Below, piece by piece: positions 16,505 to 25,177 of a stretch of 64,000 nt of DNA (its first letter is position 1; the number at the start of each line of letters is the position of its first letter). The stretch is from positions 682,001 to 746,000 of the forward strand of contig NZ_CP051006.1 of NCBI RefSeq assembly GCF_014673495.1. Reading direction: 5' to 3'. Below the pieces are notes generated by a model. It ran no database searches and had not been told where the DNA came from. It worked only from the letters and a program-made list of their open reading frames with translations. The stretch is from Streptomyces griseofuscus. GTDB taxonomy: Bacteria > Actinomycetota > Actinomycetes > Streptomycetales > Streptomycetaceae. The translations under genes and the position numbers were made by a program.

Positions 16505-18028
16505 TCACCCGTCTCCTACCTGACGCGGCCGAACCGGAAACCCTTCCCCGCGCCCCGGCGTGTAGTACAGCCGTCGGTTTTCGGCCGCGACCCATGGCCA
16601 AGCACGGGCGTACGGGGGCGGGTTCGCCCCCGCCGGTACGAGGGTGGCCGTCGGCACGCGCCGGGCCGTGCGCGCGATGGCGTCCGCCGTCGTGTCGGCG
16701 TTGGGCCCGGACGTCGCGGCCGAGGCGCAGCCGGCGTAGAAGGCCACGGGCAGGGCGTCCTCGCCGGTGACCAGGCAGGGGGCGCGCACCCCGAGGCGGT
16801 GCAGGGTGGTGGCGGTGCGCGACCAGGAGCGGTGGCCGCTCGCGGCGATGTCCGCCGTGCGCACCAGGACGGTCAGTTGGGCGCCGAGGTGGACGGCGAA
16901 GGCCAGGCAGAGCGCGCCCGCGGCCACCGGGCGCCAGGGCCGGGGCGGGGCGCTCGCCAGGCGGAGCAGCGCGGCGGCGACGGGGGGCGCGAGCAGGGCG
17001 TAGGCGGGCAGCAGGAAGCGGGGTGCCGCGTAGCCGATCAGGAACAGGTACGGGAAGGCGGCCGACGCCGCGCACGCGAGGGGCAGCGCCGTGGCCGCCG
17101 TCCGTCCGGCGCGGACCGCGAACAGCAGGGCGAGTGCGGCCAGCAGGGGCAGCGCGCACCACCAGAAGGTGACGAGCGGACCGGGCAGCGCCCCGGCGCA
17201 GGGCCGGCACAGGGTACGCCCGCCGAGGCTGCGCAACTGGTCGACGAGGGCGAGGTGCCAGCCCAGGCCGCCCTGGATCGCCGAGCCCTCGGACAGCCGG
17301 TGCAGCAGGCCGCCGTAGCGTACGTACGCCTCGATCACCCACTCCGCGGCCCCGGCCGCGAGCCCGGCGAGCAGTGCGGCCGCCCGGCGCGGGTCCCGGT
17401 GCCGCAGTCCGAGGGCGAGCAGCGGCAGTACGACCCACACCGCGTCCATGGGCCGCATCCAGCCCAACAGCGCGGCGCCCGCGGCGAGGCCCCCGAGCGC
17501 GCCCCGGCGGGATGGGGATGCGCCCGCGCGCAGATACGAGCCGACCGTCACCAGTGCGCCCATCGCGACCCAGTAGTTGGGCATGGCCTGGAGGCCGTAG
17601 AAGAGGGTCACCCACAGGGAGGCGAGGAGGGCGGCGGCGAGGGTGAGGACGCGGGGCGGGAACAGGCCGCGCCAGGTCCGCAGCGCCACGTACAGGGCGA
17701 GACCGGAGAGCGTGGCGAGATAGCAGCGCAGCAGGACCGTGGAGGACGACCACGCGGCGACCGGCGCGACGAGCAGGGAGATCCCGCGGGCCCGGGGGGC
17801 GCTGAAGTAGGCGGCGGGAGCGCGGGCGCCGACCTGGCTGACGTACACCGCCTCGTCCCAGCCGAGGCCCATGCCGGGGCGGACCAGGAGCAGTTGGGCG
17901 AGGGTGAAGGCGGCGGCGACGGCCGCGAGCGGGAGGGCGGCCCGGGGGCTTCGGGCGCCGTTCGACGAGGGCCGGGAGCGGGCGGATCGCGTCCCGGTGA
18001 GTACGGTGTCGGCGCTGCCGGTCATCAT
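16505..18028 (-). CDS. Polytopic membrane glycosyltransferase, ArnT/PMT-like (GT-C)
   Basis: A 507-residue membrane protein with about 10-12 hydrophobic segments. The first extracytoplasmic loop has GLGWDEAVYVSQV, the acidic-pair motif of GT-C enzymes that use lipid-linked sugars, and a helix-loop series typical of GT39/GT83 proteins follows. The last 90 residues form a soluble extracytoplasmic tail. It would transfer a sugar or similar group from a polyprenyl carrier to an exported acceptor. Two adjacent ATGs (18028, 18025) are possible starts. It lies 27 bp upstream of the orphan prcB on the same strand, so the two may be co-transcribed. Confidence 0.78.
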   Translation of the reverse strand: MMTGSADTVLTGTRSARSRPSSNGARSPRAALPLAAVAAAFTLAQLLLVRPGMGLGWDEAVYVSQVGARAPAAYFSAPRARGISLLVAPVAAWSSSTVLLRCYLATLSGLALYVALRTWRGLFPPRVLTLAAALLASLWVTLFYGLQAMPNYWVAMGALVTVGSYLRAGASPSRRGALGGLAAGAALLGWMRPMDAVWVVLPLLALGLRHRDPRRAAALLAGLAAGAAEWVIEAYVRYGGLLHRLSEGSAIQGGLGWHLALVDQLRSLGGRTLCRPCAGALPGPLVTFWWCALPLLAALALLFAVRAGRTAATALPLACAASAAFPYLFLIGYAAPRFLLPAYALLAPPVAAALLRLASAPPRPWRPVAAGALCLAFAVHLGAQLTVLVRTADIAASGHRSWSRTATTLHRLGVRAPCLVTGEDALPVAFYAGCASAATSGPNADTTADAIARTARRVPTATLVPAGANPPPYARAWPWVAAENRRLYYTPGRGEGFPVRPRQVGDG

Positions 18029-18189
18029 CCTCCCCTTCGCCCCGAACGGGGCGGAACCGGAAAGACCACCCCATCACAGAGTGGCCGGAGATCTCGGGCG
18101 AACCCGCCGCTCGCCCCGCCGCTCGCCCCGGTGTCCGGGAAGGCGGGACGACCCACGGGCGCCGCCACTACGCGCTGTAAGGTTAGGAC

Positions 18190-18573
18190 ATGGCTGGCAC
18201 AGGGTCCCGGGGCAGGGCGGAACGGCGCAGCGCCGGGGAGCTGGAGAGCGAGGTGCTGGCCGCCCTCTGGGCCACCGACCGGCCGCTCACCCCGGCGGAG
18301 ATCCAGGCCGAGATCGGCGGCGGCCTCGCGTACAACACGGTGCACACCATCCTCAAGCGCCTGTACGACAAAGGGCTGGTCCTGCGGGACGCGGACGGGC
18401 GGCGCGGCGCCTACCGTCCGGCGAAGAACGCGGCCGAGCTGACCGCCGAGGCCATGCACCAGGCTCTGGACCGGGGCCCGGACCCGATCGCCGCGCTCCA
18501 GCAGTTCGTGACCGGGCTGAGCCGCGAGGAGGAGCGGGCGCTGCGCGCGCTGCTCGCCGAGGGCGACGCGTAG
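18190..18573 (+). CDS. BlaI/MecI/CopY family repressor
   Basis: A 127-residue winged-helix repressor: GELESEVLAALWATDRPLTP, the HTH LAYNTVHTILKRLYDKGLV (residues about 48-66) and a helical dimerisation/cleavage region at the C-terminus. In characterised pairs, the neighbouring M56 membrane protease senses a cell-wall signal and the repressor is cleaved. Here the M56 gene follows on the same strand. CTAC...TGTA half-sites stand just before the start, but do not form a clean BlaI operator. Confidence 0.9.
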   Translation: MAGTGSRGRAERRSAGELESEVLAALWATDRPLTPAEIQAEIGGGLAYNTVHTILKRLYDKGLVLRDADGRRGAYRPAKNAAELTAEAMHQALDRGPDPIAALQQFVTGLSREEERALRALLAEGDA

Positions 18574-18659
18574 GCGGACGGCTCCTCGCGCAAAGCCCAA
18601 GTACCAAGTACACGCACCAAGCGCGTGCTCCGAGCCACGCACGAAGGCTCCGCACAAGG

Positions 18660-18700
18660 TTCGGCACACGAGGTTCGGCGCATTTCGGCACACGAGGTTC
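18660..18700. repeat. 24-bp-period direct repeat between blaI and the M56 gene
   Basis: The 17-mer TTCGGCACACGAGGTTC occurs at 18660-18676 and again at 18684-18700. The whole 160-bp gap is built of related CAC-GA-GG-TTC words, and further upstream CCAAGTACCAAGTACACGCACCAAG shows another short repeat. No hairpin of note. Probably a slippage-prone spacer; it makes the distance between the two genes variable. Confidence 0.6.
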
Positions 18701-18733
18701 CGCGCACGACGTCCACGACATGAGGTCTCGCGC

Positions 18734-19624
18734 ATGAGATTCGATGTGTACAGCCCGCTGGCACTGTCGCTGCTGCTCGCCGCCGCGGGCCCGCTGACCG
18801 GCCGGTACGTCGCCCCCGCGGCGGCCGCGCGGGTGCTGGCCGTGGCCGCCGTGGTGACCGCCGGGGCCACCACCTGGTCGCTGGTGCTGCTCGGCGCGGC
18901 GCTGCTCGGGGACATGCCGCCGGCGATGCGCGGCGCCGGGCAGGGCGGGGCGGCGGCCGATCCGGTGCCGGTGATGATCGGTCTTGCCGCGTGGCCGGCG
19001 CTGGTGGTCGTCGGCGTGCGGCTGCACCGTGCCGTACGGGCCGAGCGGCGCACCCGCCGGGCGCTGCGGCGGCTGTGCGCGGGGCATCCTGCGGACACCG
19101 AACTGATCGTGGCCGCCTCGGCGGTGCCGCGGGCGTGCGCGGTTCCCGGGCGGCCGGGCCGGATCCTGGTCACCTCGGCGATGCTGGGCGCGCTCGGGCC
19201 CGCGGAGCGGCGGGCGCTCCTCGCGCACGAGCGGGCCCATCTCGCCCATCGGCACGATGTCCTGGTGACGGCGGCCACCCTCGCGGCGGCGGCCGATCCG
19301 CTGCTGTGTCCGGTGCGTTCGACCGTCGTCTACCTGGTGGAGCGATGGGCCGACGAGCGGGCGGCGGCCGCGGTCGGCGACCGTCGTACCACCGCGCACG
19401 CGCTGGCGCGGGCCGCGCTCACGGCGCAGCGGGGCGGCGCGGTGTGCGCGCTGCACTTCGCCGACCGCGCCGTCACCCGCCGTATCGCCGCCCTCCAGTC
19501 CGCCCCGGAGCCGAGCCTCGGGTCCGCCGCGCTGGCCGTGCTCGCCCTGAGCACCCTGCCGCCGCTGCTGGCGGCGGACGCCACGGGCGACCTCTTCCGG
19601 CTCCTGACGGGCGCGCCGCTCTGA
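18734..19624 (+). CDS. M56 family membrane metallopeptidase (BlaR1-like sensor protease)
   Basis: A 296-residue protein with TM helices at about 8-25, 35-60, 78-97 and near the C-terminus (about 260-285). The zinc site is HERAHLAHRHD, with HExxH variant H-E-R-A-H, and a third ligand Glu in ERWADERAA about 35 residues on. There is no penicillin-binding sensor domain, unlike true BlaR1, so the signal is unknown. It follows its presumed repressor partner BlaI after a repeat-filled gap. Confidence 0.88.
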   Translation: MRFDVYSPLALSLLLAAAGPLTGRYVAPAAAARVLAVAAVVTAGATTWSLVLLGAALLGDMPPAMRGAGQGGAAADPVPVMIGLAAWPALVVVGVRLHRAVRAERRTRRALRRLCAGHPADTELIVAASAVPRACAVPGRPGRILVTSAMLGALGPAERRALLAHERAHLAHRHDVLVTAATLAAAADPLLCPVRSTVVYLVERWADERAAAAVGDRRTTAHALARAALTAQRGGAVCALHFADRAVTRRIAALQSAPEPSLGSAALAVLALSTLPPLLAADATGDLFRLLTGAPL

Positions 19625-19676
19625 GCGGACCGGGCCCCCGTCCGGAACTCAGGCCCGAGCCCCGGGAGATCCGGCC

Positions 19677-22034
19677 TCAGGATGCCTGGTTCGGCACCCG
19701 GTGCCGTGGCTGCTGCGGCAGCGCCCGGCGGGGGCCCGGTGGTACGGGGCGGACGGCCGGCTCGCTCATGGTCACCGTGACGGCGTCCCCGTGGTGCCGC
19801 AGGTCCAGCGGCGGCCCGTCGAGCAGCTCGTACGTCGTCTTGTCCGCGTCGATCTCCACCCGCAGCCTGCGGCCCCGGAACTGCACATGGAAGGCGAGCC
19901 GGGAGAGCCGTTCGGGCAACCGGGGGGCGAAGCGCAGCCGTTCGCCGTCGCGGCGCATCCCGCCGAAGCCCGCGACGAGCGCCATCCAGGTGCCGGCGAG
20001 CGAGGCGATGTGCAGTCCGTCGCGGGTGTTGTGCTCCAGGTCGTGCAGGTCCATCAGGGCCGCCTCGGCCGTGTAGTCGTAGGCGAGGTCCAGATGGCCG
20101 GTCCGGGCGGCGACGACGGCCTGGCAGCAGGCGGACAGGGAGGAGTCGCGGACGGTCAGCGGCTCGTAGTAGGCGAAGTTCCGGGCGATCTGCTCCTCGT
20201 CGTACCGCTCGGCGAACCAGCCGTCGCAGGTGTACAGGGCCAGCACCAGGTCGGCCTGTTTCACGACCTGTTTGCGGTAGAGGTCGAAGTACGGGAAGTG
20301 CAGCAGCAGCGGGTACTGGTCGGAGCGGGTGCCGTCGAAGTCCCAGCGCTGGTAGCGGGTGAACCCGGAGTGCTGTTCATGGACGCCGAGTTCGGCGTTG
20401 TACGGCACATGCATCGCCCCGGCCGCGTCCCGCCAGGCCGCGCTCTCCTCCTCGTCCACCCCGAGCCGGGCCGCCTCGCGCGGATGGCGTTCGACGACAT
20501 CGGCGGCGGCCAGCAGGTTCTGACGGGCCATCAGGTTCGTATAGGCGTTGTCGTCGGCGACCGCGCTGTACTCGTCGGGTCCGGTGACGCCGTCGAGATG
20601 GAAGACGCCATGGGCGTCGTGGTGGCCGAGCGAGCGCCACAACCGGGCGGTCTCCACCAGGAGTTCGACCCCGGCCTCGCGTTCGAAGGCGGTGTCGTCG
20701 GTGGCCTCTACATAGCGGACGACGGCGTCGGCGATGCCGGCGTTCACATGGAAGGCGGCGGTGCCGGCCGGCCAGTACGCCGAGCCCTCCGGACCCGCGA
20801 TGGTCCGCCAGGGGAACGCGGCCCCGGCGAGTCCCAGTTGGGCCGCGCGCTCACGGGCCTCGTCCAGGGTGCTGTACCGCCAGCGCAGCGCCTGGGCGAC
20901 GGCCGCGGGCGCGGTGTGGGTGAGCACCGGCAGCACGAACATCTCGGTGTCCCAGAAGGCGTGTCCGTCGTAGCCGGAGCCGGTCAGGCCCTTGGCGGGT
21001 ATCGCGCGCCGCTCCGCGCGGGCCCCCGCCTGGAGGACGTGGAACAGGGCGAACCGTACGGCCTGCTGGATCTCCTCGTCGCCGCTGACCTCGACATCGG
21101 CGCGCGCCCAGAAGTCGTCCAGGCAGGCCCGCTGGTCGGCGAGGAGTCCGGGCCAGCCGTCGTGGGCGGCGGCCGCGAGCGCGGCGTCGACCTGGTCGGC
21201 CATCGCGGGCAGCGAGCGGGTCGCGGACCAGCCGTGGGCGACCAGCTTCTCCACCCGCAGGCTCTGACCGGGCTCCAGGACGGAGGTGACGGTCAGCCGG
21301 GCCAGGTCGGTGCCGCTCTCACTGCGGGTGGTGGTGCGCTCGGGCCCGCTGACGACATGGTCGGCGGCGACCGCGACCCGCAGGCCGCTGCGCCGGGTCC
21401 GGTGCACCAGGCGCAGCCGGTTGCCGGTGGCGAGATGGTCCTCCTGCTCCAGGGGCGACTGGAGCGCCATCGCGGCGCGCGGGTCGCCGTCGGAGCCGGG
21501 CAGGCTCTCGTTGGCGACCAGCTCGGACTGGATCACCACCCGGCTGCGGGCGTCGACGGCCTCCACCTCGTACGCCACGGCGGCCACCGCGCGCTGGGTG
21601 AGCGAGACCAGCCGGGTCGAGCGCACCCGGACCGTGGAACCGGCCGGTGAGGTCCACTCGCAGGTCCGCTCCAGCACCCCGCGGCGCAGGTCGAGTACCC
21701 GCTCGTGGGCGGTGAGGCGGCCGTAGCGCAGATCGAACGGCTCGTCGTCCACGAGCAGCCGCAGCACCTTGCCGTTGGTGACGTTGATGACGGTCTGGCC
21801 CGACTCCGGATAGCCGTACCCGGCCTCCGCGTACGGCAGCGGGTGCACCTCGTGCACACCGTTGAGGTAGCTGCCGGGCAGTCCGTGCGGTTCGCCCTCG
21901 TCGAGGTTGCCGCGCCAGCCGACATGGCCGTTGGACAGTGCGAACACGGACTCGCTCTGGGCGAGTACGTCGAGGTCGAGGGTGGTCTCGCGGACCGTCC
22001 ACGGCTCGACGGCGTACGACCCCTGGGTGATCAC
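19677..22034 (-). CDS. Glycoside hydrolase family 65 disaccharide phosphorylase (trehalose/kojibiose/maltose type)
   Basis: A 785-residue GH65 protein: N-terminal beta-sandwich (about 1-270), linker, (alpha/alpha)6 barrel (about 310-690), and a C-terminal beta domain. The general acid is Glu488 in TGPDEYS, and FWDTEMFVLPV (about 360-370) lines the sugar site. It cleaves an alpha-glucosyl disaccharide with phosphate, giving beta-glucose 1-phosphate. The ATG overlaps the stop of the upstream beta-phosphoglucomutase by 4 bp, which converts that product to glucose 6-phosphate. Which disaccharide is used cannot be told by eye; trehalose is a fair guess because trehalose is abundant in Streptomyces. 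Confidence 0.9.
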   Translation of the reverse strand: MITQGSYAVEPWTVRETTLDLDVLAQSESVFALSNGHVGWRGNLDEGEPHGLPGSYLNGVHEVHPLPYAEAGYGYPESGQTVINVTNGKVLRLLVDDEPFDLRYGRLTAHERVLDLRRGVLERTCEWTSPAGSTVRVRSTRLVSLTQRAVAAVAYEVEAVDARSRVVIQSELVANESLPGSDGDPRAAMALQSPLEQEDHLATGNRLRLVHRTRRSGLRVAVAADHVVSGPERTTTRSESGTDLARLTVTSVLEPGQSLRVEKLVAHGWSATRSLPAMADQVDAALAAAAHDGWPGLLADQRACLDDFWARADVEVSGDEEIQQAVRFALFHVLQAGARAERRAIPAKGLTGSGYDGHAFWDTEMFVLPVLTHTAPAAVAQALRWRYSTLDEARERAAQLGLAGAAFPWRTIAGPEGSAYWPAGTAAFHVNAGIADAVVRYVEATDDTAFEREAGVELLVETARLWRSLGHHDAHGVFHLDGVTGPDEYSAVADDNAYTNLMARQNLLAAADVVERHPREAARLGVDEEESAAWRDAAGAMHVPYNAELGVHEQHSGFTRYQRWDFDGTRSDQYPLLLHFPYFDLYRKQVVKQADLVLALYTCDGWFAERYDEEQIARNFAYYEPLTVRDSSLSACCQAVVAARTGHLDLAYDYTAEAALMDLHDLEHNTRDGLHIASLAGTWMALVAGFGGMRRDGERLRFAPRLPERLSRLAFHVQFRGRRLRVEIDADKTTYELLDGPPLDLRHHGDAVTVTMSEPAVRPVPPGPRRALPQQPRHRVPNQAS

Positions 22035-22771
22035 CGTTTGCCTCCCAGCTCGTCGAGGTCCGCCACGACGACGCTCGCGCCGTGCGCGTACAGGGCGTCG
22101 CGCTGGCCGACCCGGTCGAGGCCGACGACGTACCCGAAGCCGCCGGCGCGGCCCGCGTCCATGCCGGCCTGCGCGTCCTCGAAGACGGCCGCCCGGGAGG
22201 GCTCGACGCCGAGGTCGTGGGCGGCGGCGAGGAAGGTGTCGGGATGCGGCTTGCCGGGCAGCTTGCGCTCGGCGGCCACCACGCCGTCGATGCGTACGTC
22301 GAAGAAGTGCTCGGCGTCCACGGCCCGCAGCACGTCACGGCAGTTGGCGCTGGAGGAGACGATCGCGGTGCGCAGGCCCTCGGCGCGGACCGCCTCCAGG
22401 TAGCGCAGGGTGCCCTCGTACGCCTCGACGCCGCCGGTGCGGATCCGCTCCAGGAGCAGTTCGTTCTTCCGGTTGCCGAGGCCGTTCACGGTCAGCGCGT
22501 CCGGTGGGTCGTCCGCCGTGCCCTCCGGGAGGTGGATGCCGCGTGACTCCAGGAAGGCGCGCACCCCGTCGGCGCGGGGGCGGCCGTCGACGTACTCGTC
22601 GTAGTCGGCGACCGCGTCGAACGGCCGTGCCGCCGCGCCCTCGTGGGAGAGCAGGAAGGCGTCGAACGTCTCCTTCCAGGCGGCCGCGTGCACCACGGCC
22701 GTCCTGGTGACGACCCCGTCGAGGTCGAAGAGGCAGGCCTGGATGTCGTCGGGGAGTCCGAGCTGAGTCAT
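22031..22771 (-). CDS. pgmB: Beta-phosphoglucomutase family HAD phosphatase/mutase
   Basis: A 246-residue HAD enzyme. Motif I is FDLDGVVTRT (nucleophile and acid/base Asp), motif II is TAIVSSSANC, Lys lies in RKLPGKPHPDTF, and motif IV is VFEDAQAG. A helical cap occupies about residues 30-110. Most beta-PGMs interconvert beta-glucose 1-phosphate and glucose 6-phosphate. Overlap with the GH65 gene makes a two-step disaccharide phosphorolysis operon. Confidence 0.88.
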   Translation of the reverse strand: MTQLGLPDDIQACLFDLDGVVTRTAVVHAAAWKETFDAFLLSHEGAAARPFDAVADYDEYVDGRPRADGVRAFLESRGIHLPEGTADDPPDALTVNGLGNRKNELLLERIRTGGVEAYEGTLRYLEAVRAEGLRTAIVSSSANCRDVLRAVDAEHFFDVRIDGVVAAERKLPGKPHPDTFLAAAHDLGVEPSRAAVFEDAQAGMDAGRAGGFGYVVGLDRVGQRDALYAHGASVVVADLDELGGKR

Positions 22772-22856
22772 ACCGAGGACTGTTCCCCATCAGCGGCGCT
22801 CCAGCGAGTGTCCCGCGCCACAATATTCCCGGTTTCGGGGTGACACACTCGGGGGT

Positions 22857-23528
22857 GTGCAGTTGACCTCCGACCGTGTGCCCCCGGCCTTCGACGACCT
22901 CCTCGCGCGCGCCCGCGCACTCCCCCGAGGCGGCCGGCGCGCCCTGCTCGGCATCGCGGGCGGCCCCGGCGCGGGCAAGTCCACCCTGGCCGCGTCCTTG
23001 GTGCGGGCCCTGAACGCCGATGGGCCGCCGTGGGCCGCCCATGTCCCCATGGACGGCTTCCATCTGGCCGACGCCGAACTCGACCGGCTGGGGCGGCGGG
23101 ACCGCAAGGGCGCGCCGGACACCTTCGACGCGGCCGGGTACGCGGCGCTGCTGCGGCGGCTGCGGGAGGAGTCGGAGGAGGTCGTGTACGCGCCCGGGTT
23201 CGAGCGGGTCCTCGAACAGGCGCTCGCCGGTGCGATCCCGGTGCCGCCGGCCGCCCGGCTCGTGGTGACCGAGGGCAACTACCTTCTCCTCCAGGAGGGT
23301 TCCTGGGCGCGGGTGCGGCCGGCCCTGGACGAGGTCTGGTACTGCGAGATCCCCGAGGCCGAGCGGATCCACCGACTGGTGGCCCGGCACGAGGAGTTCG
23401 GCAAGGAGCCCGCGGCGGCGCGCGCGTGGGTGCTGGGCACGGATCAGCGCAATGCCGAGCTGGTGGCGACGACGCGGGGGCGGGCGGATCTGGTGGTCCC
23501 GGCGGGGGCGATGCCGTCGCCTCGGTGA
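22857..23528 (+). CDS. P-loop nucleoside/sugar kinase family protein
   Basis: A 223-residue kinase with Walker A GIAGGPGAGKST at about residues 32-43, the uridine/pantothenate-kinase-like substrate motif VPMDGFHLADAEL (about 63-75), and VVTEGNYLLLQEGSWARV (about 136-153). The layout is that of the YggC/CoaA-like subfamily of uncertain substrate, often annotated as nucleoside or fructose kinase. GTG at 22857 is used. Divergent from pgmB, 85 bp apart. Confidence 0.82.
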   Translation: MQLTSDRVPPAFDDLLARARALPRGGRRALLGIAGGPGAGKSTLAASLVRALNADGPPWAAHVPMDGFHLADAELDRLGRRDRKGAPDTFDAAGYAALLRRLREESEEVVYAPGFERVLEQALAGAIPVPPAARLVVTEGNYLLLQEGSWARVRPALDEVWYCEIPEAERIHRLVARHEEFGKEPAAARAWVLGTDQRNAELVATTRGRADLVVPAGAMPSPR

Positions 23529-24026
23529 CCCCCTGGGTGAGCTCCTGGGTGACCTCCTGCGGGGGGAGGCGACGGCGTCGCCTTCGTGCTCCCTACGGGC
23601 GCTGCTGTCCGCTTTGGACCCCTACGGGGTGCGCGACCGTCGGCTTCGCGTGCCCTGGGGGTGGGCTGCGCCGCCTTCGCCTGTGTGGCCCCTACAGGTG
23701 CGCTGCACCGCCTTCGCTTTCACGGCCTCTACGGGTGCGCTGCTGTCGCCCTGGTGACCCCGGTGGGGGCGCCGCCGCTGTCTTCGTGGCCGGGGCAGGC
23801 CGAGCCGGCCGGGCCGGGTGACCCCTGGTCAGCCGGGCCGAGCGGCCCCGGTCGGCGGAGCCGATCGCCCCTCGGCCGTCCGGGCCGGTCGGCCCCCGGT
23901 CGGCGGGGCCGACTCCCCTGGCTGTGCCGGGTGGTGGGCAGGTTCCCTCGATTGCTGGTCAACCCGCTGGTCACGGCCCTGGGTGAGCTATGTTGAGTGC
24001 TCGTGGGAGACAAAGGAGACGGACCG
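23529..24026. repeat. Gene-free region with imperfect GC-rich repeats
   Basis: 498 bp without a credible gene. A 37-bp unit beginning GCTGCGCCGCCTTCGC occurs at 23665-23701 and 23702-23738, with a partial third copy from 23739, and related words (CCCTACGGG, CTTCGC, TGGTGACCCC) recur upstream. From 23850 to 23925 the word GGTCGGCGGRGCCGA recurs with inverse copies (GGCCGGTCGGCC). Open frames here are Arg/Pro/Ala-rich with no domain. The RpiR promoter must lie in the last part. Confidence 0.55.
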
Positions 24027-24944
24027 GTGCCCTCGCCGCAGCAGGCCCGCGCACAGGCATCAGCGATCACTTCGGGCAAGACCGCGCCGGAGGTCGAGGC
24101 CGCCCCGACCTCCCAGCTCAGGGAGTTGTTCGACGGCCCCCGTCTGTCCCCGGGGCAGCGGCGGATCGCCCAGTATCTGATCGAACACATCACCGAGGCC
24201 GCGTTCCTGTCGATCACCGAACTGGCGGACCGGGTCGGGGTCAGCCAGCCGTCCGTGACCCGCTTCGCCGGTGCCGTCGGCTTCAGCGGCTACCCCGCGC
24301 TGCGCGAACGGCTCCAGTCGATCGCACTGAAGGCCCTGGCGGGCGGGCCCGGTGAGCCGGACCGCGCCAATGAGCTACAGGCCGCCGTGGACGCCGAACT
24401 CGCGAATCTGGAGAACCTGCGCCGCGACTTCGCCGACCCGGACCGGGTGATCCACATCGGCCGCGAGCTGTCCCGCTCCACCCCGCTGACCGTGCTGGGC
24501 CTGCGCATCGCGGAGTCGCTGGCGGAGTACTTCGGTTACGCGGCCCGTCGCATCCACCCCGATGTACGGCTGGTCACCCGGGGCGGCAGCGTGGCCTACG
24601 ACGCGCTGCTCCAGTCCCGCGAGGCCGGCGGCAGCTGGGTGCTGGCCTTCGCCATGCCCCGGCACTCGCACGAGACCCTCCAGGCGGTCCGGGTCGCGCA
24701 CCGCGTCGGCCTGAAGGTCGCCCTGATCACCGACCTCGCGCTCGGACCGCTGGCCGACGAGGCCGACGTCACCTTCGCCACCGGCACCGGCTCCCGGCTG
24801 GTCTTCGACTCCTATGCCGCGCCCAACGTGATGGCCGCGGCGCTGCTCCAGGCGATGACCGACGCCGACCCGGAGCGGACGCAGGCGCGGCTGGAGAAGT
24901 ACGAGCAGGTGTCCGACCAGCACCAGTTCTTCGTACGGGACTGA
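24027..24944 (+). CDS. MurR/RpiR family regulator (HTH_6 plus SIS domain)
   Basis: A 305-residue regulator: RpiR-type HTH at about 35-105 (SPGQRRIAQYLIEHI, then LADRVGVSQPSVTRF) and a SIS sugar-phosphate-binding domain at about 125-270. It would sense a phosphosugar or amino-sugar phosphate. GTG at 24027 is set by AAAGGAG eight bases upstream; a GTG 30 bp earlier is less well placed. It has no adjacent transport genes; possible targets are itself and the sugar genes at 19.7-23.5 kb, which is inference. Confidence 0.88.
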   Translation: MPSPQQARAQASAITSGKTAPEVEAAPTSQLRELFDGPRLSPGQRRIAQYLIEHITEAAFLSITELADRVGVSQPSVTRFAGAVGFSGYPALRERLQSIALKALAGGPGEPDRANELQAAVDAELANLENLRRDFADPDRVIHIGRELSRSTPLTVLGLRIAESLAEYFGYAARRIHPDVRLVTRGGSVAYDALLQSREAGGSWVLAFAMPRHSHETLQAVRVAHRVGLKVALITDLALGPLADEADVTFATGTGSRLVFDSYAAPNVMAAALLQAMTDADPERTQARLEKYEQVSDQHQFFVRD

Positions 24945-25143
24945 GCGCCCCCTCTCCGAGCGGCTTCCCTCTCCGAGCGGCTTCTGTCACCGGGCCGCTT
25001 CCTCCCTGAGGGCCGTCACTTCCGTGTGGCCGCGCGCCGTCGGTCCTGCGGTGCCGCCCTCACACCCGTGAAGATCTTGCGGTCGTCGATCGCCCGTAGG
25101 CGGATCTTTCACCTCATATCGAGGATGAATGTTTTCATACGCC
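24945..25143. other. Gene-free stretch after the RpiR gene
   Basis: No gene is supported here. The sequence TCTCCGAGCGGCTTC occurs twice just after the stop. A small dyad CCTC-ATATC-GAGG (about 25112-25124) and ATGAATGTTTTCAT (about 25125-25138) precede the promoter-like A/T-rich patch described next; they could be regulator sites. Confidence 0.4.
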
Positions 25144-25173
25144 TTGCAAACTGCTCGGTATATATAAATACTC
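25144..25173 (+). promoter_or_regulatory. A/T-rich promoter candidate for the structured RNA
   Basis: TTGCAA at 25144-25149 resembles a -35 box, and TATATATAAATACT (25160-25173) is the most A/T-rich run of the region, offering TAAATA or AATACT as -10 at 15-18 bp spacing. Transcription would begin near 25178. Confidence 0.5.
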
Positions 25174-25177
25174 TGCT

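Noticed and set aside
14676..18077. Minus-strand open frame of over 1100 codons
   Set aside because: It is Arg/Pro/Gly-rich, runs antisense through folded genes, including the orphan prcB in another frame, and matches no domain; typical of high-GC DNA lacking stops.
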